A stretch of 11,534 bases of DNA from an uncultured Clostridia bacterium (GTDB lineage Bacteria > Bacillota > Clostridia > Oscillospirales > Acutalibacteraceae), in NCBI GenBank assembly GCA_937884975.1, contig CAKZZS010000042.1:1-11534 (forward strand). Reading direction: 5' to 3'. The notes under the pieces are model-generated. The model saw only the letters and a program-made list of their open reading frames with translations. It was not told the DNA's origin and ran no database searches. Shown one piece after another: positions 7,984 through 11,534 of this stretch. Made by a program: the position numbers and the translations under genes. The first letter of the stretch is position 1; each line of letters opens with the position of its first letter.

Positions 7984-7991
7984 CTTCCTTT
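7984..7991 (-). promoter_or_regulatory. Ribosome binding site that sets the GTG start of the TagF-like gene
   Basis: The minus strand reads AAAGGAAG here, seven bases before the GTG at 7976-7974. No comparable site precedes the ATG at 8018 or the GTG at 7994, so this site decides the start. Confidence 0.6.
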
Positions 7992-8029
7992 CACACCGCG
8001 TAGAATTAACCTACACATAATATCAACAA

Positions 8030-8059
8030 ATTATACCATATAATACATATAATTGTCAA
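8030..8059 (-). promoter_or_regulatory. Near-consensus sigma-A promoter of the six-gene operon
   Basis: On the minus strand a perfect -35 TTGACA (8059-8054) is followed by 18 bases and a perfect -10 TATAAT (8035-8030). The -10 is preceded by TGG, making an extended -10 (TGGTATAAT). Transcription should start near 8023, giving a leader of about 47 bases to the GTG at 7976. It lies back-to-back with the licD promoter, with the two -35 boxes about 34 bases apart. Confidence 0.82.
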
Positions 8060-8093
8060 TTATATTGCAAAAATGCGCTGTCGAAGCATGCGG

Positions 8094-8122
8094 TTGACTA
8101 AAACGGCAAAATATATTAAAAT
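8094..8122 (+). promoter_or_regulatory. Sigma-A promoter of licD
   Basis: TTGACT (8094-8099), a 17-base spacer and TAAAAT (8117-8122) form a good promoter on the plus strand. Transcription should start near 8129. That rules out the upstream in-frame ATGs at 8073 and 8088 as starts of licD on this transcript. Confidence 0.72.
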
Positions 8123-8144
8123 ATCACCAGTTAAAGTGATTGGA

Positions 8145-9074
8145 ATGATAGTCTTGTTGTCAAAACTCCGCGGACTTTTTGAAACGAATAATATTTTCAG
8201 AAGCGTCTTTGCAAACAGGGACGATATGACTGCCGTTACGGACAGTGATATCAAGGCTTTGCAGGGCGTGTTAATCGGTATAATGGAAGACATTGACGCC
8301 GTGTGCAGAAAAAATGAAATCACCTATTTTCTTGCAGGCGGCTCTGCTCTCGGCGCAGTGCGTGAGAGCGGCTTTATACCTTGGGATGACGATATGGATA
8401 TTATTGTGCCGCGTAAGGATTACTTAAGATTTCTTGAATGTATAGCGACTGAATTTCCCGACAGGTATACCGTTCAGTGCGTTTCGTTCGGAATGGGCTA
8501 CGATATGCACTCCGCAAAAATCAGAAAAAAAGGTACGGTTTATACCGAGCTTTTTGAGAGCGAAAAGGGGAAAACGGGCGTTTTTATTGACGTTTATCCG
8601 CTTGAGGACACTTACGACTCGTCTTTCCGCCGAAAGCTGCACGGCTATAAGGTTGAAGCGCTGATGCTCATTTGCTCCTGTATTAAAATGAAGAAAAACA
8701 GCAAGCTGATTTTACCGTACCTTACCGAAAAAGAGCATATAAAAGCCGTTAAGCGCAAAGTGCGACTCGGGAAGCTTTTGTCAGTTTTACCACTTGAAAA
8801 ATGGCTGAAAATTACCGAAAAAAGCCTTTCAAAGGTCAAAAATCCCGAAAGCGAATTTGTAACGGTGCCAAGCGGTGTCGGGCATTATTTCAAAGAGACA
8901 TACAGAAGAGACGATTTCTTCCCTGCAAAGGACATTTCCTTTGAGGGCAGGCATTTTTCGATTATGAATAACCCGTCTGCATACCTTATCGGGCGCTACG
9001 GAGAGGATTATATGACTCCTCCCGATGAAAAAAACAGGTATGAGCACCACGCGGTTATGGAATTCAAATTATAA
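8145..9074 (+). CDS. licD: LicD family phosphotransferase
   Basis: This protein is about 309 residues from ATG 8145. LicD proteins attach phosphocholine or related phospho-groups from CDP donors to teichoic acids, capsules or LPS, and the family is related to eukaryotic fukutin/FKRP. The signature FLAGGSALGAVR then GFIPWDDDMDI is at about residues 62-86 and contains the Asp-rich metal/nucleotide site (D81-D83). The C-terminal pattern (FEGRHFSIMNNPSAYLIGRYG, with DYMTPP) is also typical. The start is uncertain: the frame is open from 8073, but the predicted transcript begins near 8129. ATG 8145 has only TTGGA beside it; TTG 8154 with GGA nine bases before, or ATG 8226 after CAGGGA, are alternatives. 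It is divergent from the operon and monocistronic, ending at a terminator. No licA/B/C choline genes are in the window, so the ligand may not be choline. Confidence 0.87.
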   Translation: MIVLLSKLRGLFETNNIFRSVFANRDDMTAVTDSDIKALQGVLIGIMEDIDAVCRKNEITYFLAGGSALGAVRESGFIPWDDDMDIIVPRKDYLRFLECIATEFPDRYTVQCVSFGMGYDMHSAKIRKKGTVYTELFESEKGKTGVFIDVYPLEDTYDSSFRRKLHGYKVEALMLICSCIKMKKNSKLILPYLTEKEHIKAVKRKVRLGKLLSVLPLEKWLKITEKSLSKVKNPESEFVTVPSGVGHYFKETYRRDDFFPAKDISFEGRHFSIMNNPSAYLIGRYGEDYMTPPDEKNRYEHHAVMEFKL

Positions 9075-9087
9075 AACAGCAAAAAAT

Positions 9088-9119
9088 AAAACCCGTTCTG
9101 ATAACGGGTTTTTATTTTT
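9088..9119. terminator. Bidirectional Rho-independent terminator between licD and the SGNH gene
   Basis: A perfect 10-bp stem, AAAACCCGTT (9088-9097) with AACGGGTTTT (9103-9112), has a five-base loop. TATTTTT follows on the plus strand. On the minus strand the stem is followed by ATTTTTT, so it can stop both convergent genes. It begins 14 bases after the licD stop and ends about 19 bases before the stop of the minus-strand SGNH gene. Confidence 0.9.
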
Positions 9120-9137
9120 AACTTTTTTATTGATATA

Positions 9138-11312
9138 CTAATTCTTGCACGCTGACTCTTTACAGCTTTTTTTACCGTGAATTGTCTCTTCAATAATCGG
9201 CAGGTAGTATTTGCGGTAGCCCTCCTGAGTCGGATGTACTCCGTCGCCTTCGGGAAGTATCCCGTTTCTTGTATCTGTCATTGAAGGGTCGAGTCCGCAG
9301 TTGTAACAGTCTATAACCGTAACGCCGTACTTTTCGCATATTTCTTCAATTGCCTTTTTGTAGTCTTCATAAGTCAAACCGCGTTCGTTAGGCTTGGAAA
9401 CGGAGGTTATTTTATGTACCGAAATAAAGTAAACCGCCGAATCGGGAGATACGGTTTTTATATGAGAAAGCATTGCTTCAAGCGCGCCGCAGGTGGTGTT
9501 CATATCAAATTGAGTTTCCGAGTCCAAAGTCATTTTCCCAAGCTCTGCGGAATAGTAGTAATCGTTCAGTCCGCCGTCAAGCATAATTATATCGAAAGAG
9601 CCGTCGACATTTTCCATAACGCTTTGAGCAATAGGGTTACAACCGTCAATTCCGGAAGCGATGGTTGCGCCGCCGAAAGCGTTGTTAGTCACAACCGTAT
9701 TGTGCCTTTCGGCGTACAGTGACGCAAACGAGTACCCGTTTGCGCCCTTTCCGAATGCAATTGAATCACCGTCAACGTACATTTTTTTCGGGTTTTCAGA
9801 ATTCAGAATGCAACATTTGACAGGCTCGCTGTAAAGCGTTTGCTCATTTCGTACAGCGCGTGAAACGACCGCCGCGTAGTACTTTTCACAGTCGTAATTA
9901 TCCAGTAAAAAGGCTGTGTCTGCGGTTTCGCCGACTTTTTTCCATCTCTCGCCGGGACGCCTTGTGTAAATAATGTAGTCGTCAGCGCTTTTTCTTTCTT
10001 CCCATTTAAGCTCGACTTTGTTTTCGTCTGTAAACGCGCTTGTAAGGTGTACCGCTTTCGGAATTGTGCACTGTGTGACCGAAGCGATATCATAGCCGTT
10101 TTCACCGTACGAGCCCGAAATGAAAAAGCGATATTCAACGCTTGGCTTAAGACCCGAAAAAATATAGCTATTGCTCTTCGTAACGGCTATCGGAGTAACA
10201 GGAGTGCGGGAAGCGCGCTTTCCGTAGGCGGCTGCGAAAACAAAGTATTTGTCAATTTGTCCGTTTGCGTCCCAGGTGACCTTTGCGCAGGTGTCGCTTG
10301 CCGTTACGAGTAAGCCTGTTACCGAATGAGCGGTTGTAGAAACCGTTATCGGGTCGCAGCTTTTGCTGTATATTTCATTTTTCCCGACGGCTACGAACGC
10401 CTTTACCGCGAAACCGTATTTTGTGTTCTCGTCAAGGCAGGTGAATGTGTATTCGGAAACATTTGAGTATAATACGGCGTTCCTTTCCCATTTTTTGTTT
10501 TCGACGCTGTATGAGTAAAGGATATATCCGTCAGCGCCTACGGTCTTTTCCCAGCTTAACCTGATTCTGTCACAGGACGGCTCGGCGGTAATTCCCGTGA
10601 CCTTCGGCAGGGAAGCTTCTGAAGATATTAAGGTTGCGTCCGGGTCTCCGATAAGGCTTGTTACAATAAGTGACAAAAATTTTGACATAACTTTTACGGT
10701 CGAAGTGATTTCTCTTTCCTTTAACCGTTGCTTTGAGATTTTTTTGTCGCCGTAAAGCGCGCTTTCATCCAATAACCTTTCCCTGTTTCGCGAAGCAACT
10801 AAAGCTTTCCGAAAATCCGAATTGCTTTCGGGTGAATATTCCGGCAGGGTATATGCTTTTATTACAGCGCGGTTTTCGCTTAAAACATCAACTCCGTTAA
10901 TGGTTTTATATGCTTTTACGGCAAAACCGTATTTTGTGAACTCATTTAAATCGGTAAAGGTATATTGGTTAATATTTACGCTGATTTTAGCCTGCTTTTC
11001 CCAGATGCTTTGTTCGTTATTATATATATAGAGGAAGTATCCGTCAACGCCCTTTATTCTTTTCCATAAAATACTCACAGAGCTTGCGGTCCTTGAGGCA
11101 ATTTTAAGAACCGTCACGTCGGCAGGAGCGGTTGACTTTTTAACTGCTTTTTCACTTTTTTCTTTAGAGTTACTCGGTTCAAGCTGCTGGCTGTAATAAC
11201 CGCTTGGAATATCGCTTGGAAGCCTTGCGCCGCTTTCGGGCATAACAAAAACGCCCGGCAGAATAGCAATACTCAGCAGGACGGATATTATTCCCCATAA
11301 AGACAGCTTCAC
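9138..11312 (-). CDS. Secreted four-FN3-domain protein with C-terminal SGNH/GDSL hydrolase
   Basis: This 724-residue protein has an N-terminal hydrophobic export signal (about 4-24) and a Ser/Lys-rich linker. Four fibronectin type III-like domains lie at about 64-157, 236-327, 328-418 and 419-504. A charged, probably helical insert (158-235) separates the first two. Residues 509-712 form an SGNH hydrolase: VDGDSIAFG with nucleophile S517, FGGAT with G548, GGLND with N583, and DGVHPT with D690 and H693. Such enzymes are usually extracellular esterases that remove acetyl or acyl groups from glycans. The start is a GTG preceded by CGGAGGGG seven bases upstream. It has its own promoter and terminator and is not part of the neighbouring operon. 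A link to the two O-acyltransferases nearby is suggestive only. No LPXTG or other wall anchor is seen; the C-terminus is short and Lys/Cys-rich. Confidence 0.87.
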   Translation of the reverse strand: MKLSLWGIISVLLSIAILPGVFVMPESGARLPSDIPSGYYSQQLEPSNSKEKSEKAVKKSTAPADVTVLKIASRTASSVSILWKRIKGVDGYFLYIYNNEQSIWEKQAKISVNINQYTFTDLNEFTKYGFAVKAYKTINGVDVLSENRAVIKAYTLPEYSPESNSDFRKALVASRNRERLLDESALYGDKKISKQRLKEREITSTVKVMSKFLSLIVTSLIGDPDATLISSEASLPKVTGITAEPSCDRIRLSWEKTVGADGYILYSYSVENKKWERNAVLYSNVSEYTFTCLDENTKYGFAVKAFVAVGKNEIYSKSCDPITVSTTAHSVTGLLVTASDTCAKVTWDANGQIDKYFVFAAAYGKRASRTPVTPIAVTKSNSYIFSGLKPSVEYRFFISGSYGENGYDIASVTQCTIPKAVHLTSAFTDENKVELKWEERKSADDYIIYTRRPGERWKKVGETADTAFLLDNYDCEKYYAAVVSRAVRNEQTLYSEPVKCCILNSENPKKMYVDGDSIAFGKGANGYSFASLYAERHNTVVTNNAFGGATIASGIDGCNPIAQSVMENVDGSFDIIMLDGGLNDYYYSAELGKMTLDSETQFDMNTTCGALEAMLSHIKTVSPDSAVYFISVHKITSVSKPNERGLTYEDYKKAIEEICEKYGVTVIDCYNCGLDPSMTDTRNGILPEGDGVHPTQEGYRKYYLPIIEETIHGKKSCKESACKN

Positions 11313-11365
11313 GGTTTCCCCTCCGATAAAAAGTCAGTAATTTTTATTACTTAAATAACCCCGTT

Positions 11366-11394
11366 ATTTTACCATTTCGTTACCTAATAGTCAA
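11366..11394 (-). promoter_or_regulatory. Sigma-A promoter of the FN3-SGNH hydrolase gene
   Basis: On the minus strand TTGACT (11394-11389), a 17-base spacer and TAAAAT (11371-11366) form the promoter. TGG before the -10 makes an extended element. The predicted start near 11359 leaves a leader of about 47 bases before the GTG at 11312. The hexamers and spacer length are identical to those of the licD promoter. Confidence 0.75.
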
Positions 11395-11421
11395 TAAAGA
11401 AACGCATATTGTACGATGACT

Positions 11422-11531
11422 CTTCGCCCACCCGTTTGCCGCTTTTGCGGTAAATTGCCCGTAAACTGACAACGGGACATCGAGGTTACGGCTTCGCCAT
11501 TACCCTTTTGTCCGCTTTGCGGACATTTCCC
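11422..11531 (-). repeat. Two-copy hairpin-rich intergenic repeat at the right edge
   Basis: On the minus strand two imperfect copies of about 40 bases occur, at 11531-11492 and 11460-11422, starting about 71 bases apart. Both run GGGxAAT-x-CCGCAAA(A)GCGG-CAAA-GGGT-GGCGAAG. Each contains a CCGC/GCGG hairpin; the outer one is a 7-bp perfect stem at 11509-11525. A CCCGT/ACGGG pair and a GGC-gaa-GCC mini-hairpin lie between. No gene is seen in 11395-11534. It resembles dispersed intergenic repeats of gut Clostridia, but the number of copies elsewhere is unknown. Confidence 0.5.
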
Positions 11532-11534
11532 CTA

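Noticed and set aside
11416..11469. 17-codon plus-strand frame containing CxxC
   Set aside because: It is too short, has no ribosome binding site, and falls inside the hairpin-rich repeat.
11509..11525. 7-bp hairpin as a Rho-independent terminator
   Set aside because: There is no T-run of useful length directly after the stem on either strand (only CATTTCC and AAAAGGG).

Overview
The window looks like a chromosomal accessory region from a low-to-moderate GC Gram-positive anaerobe, most likely a gut Clostridia/Oscillospirales relative (Ruminococcus-like). The reasons are strong GGAGG-type ribosome binding sites, sigma-A-type promoters, a secreted protein with cell-wall-binding (choline-binding-type) repeats, a LicD protein and a TagF-like glycerophosphotransferase. 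The taxonomic call is inference from gene families and style only.

Layout, left to right. Positions 1-55 resemble the terminal sequence of an IS3-family (IS150-like) insertion sequence cut by the window edge. Positions 190-7976 hold six tightly packed minus-strand genes, read from right to left: a TagF/TagB-like CDP-alditol phosphotransferase, an IspD/TarI-like cytidylyltransferase, an extended-SDR epimerase/dehydratase (its start overlaps the cytidylyltransferase stop as TAATG), two tandem paralogous acyltransferase-3 membrane proteins, and a secreted M6-type metalloprotease ending in 25-residue wall-binding repeats. Spacings of 34 bases or less and one near-consensus promoter at 8030-8059 suggest a single operon. 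Divergently, licD (plus strand, about 8145-9074) has its own promoter at 8094-8122. A bidirectional terminator (9088-9119) separates licD from a convergent minus-strand gene for a secreted four-FN3-domain SGNH/GDSL hydrolase (9138-11312), which has its own promoter at 11366-11394. The right edge (about 11422-11531) has a two-copy, hairpin-rich intergenic repeat and no gene.

Working model (inference): the cluster makes and decorates a phosphate-containing surface glycopolymer. The cytidylyltransferase and SDR would supply a CDP-activated polyol or modified sugar. The TagF-like enzyme and LicD would transfer phospho-alditol or phospho-ligand groups. The acyltransferases would O-acylate the polymer, the SGNH protein could trim acyl groups or modify glycans outside the cell, and the M6 protease could dock on the decorated wall through its repeats. 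The pairing of an IspD-like CDP-polyol synthase with a LicD-family transferase parallels the eukaryotic ISPD plus fukutin/FKRP ribitol-phosphate pathway. Substrates cannot be read from the sequence.
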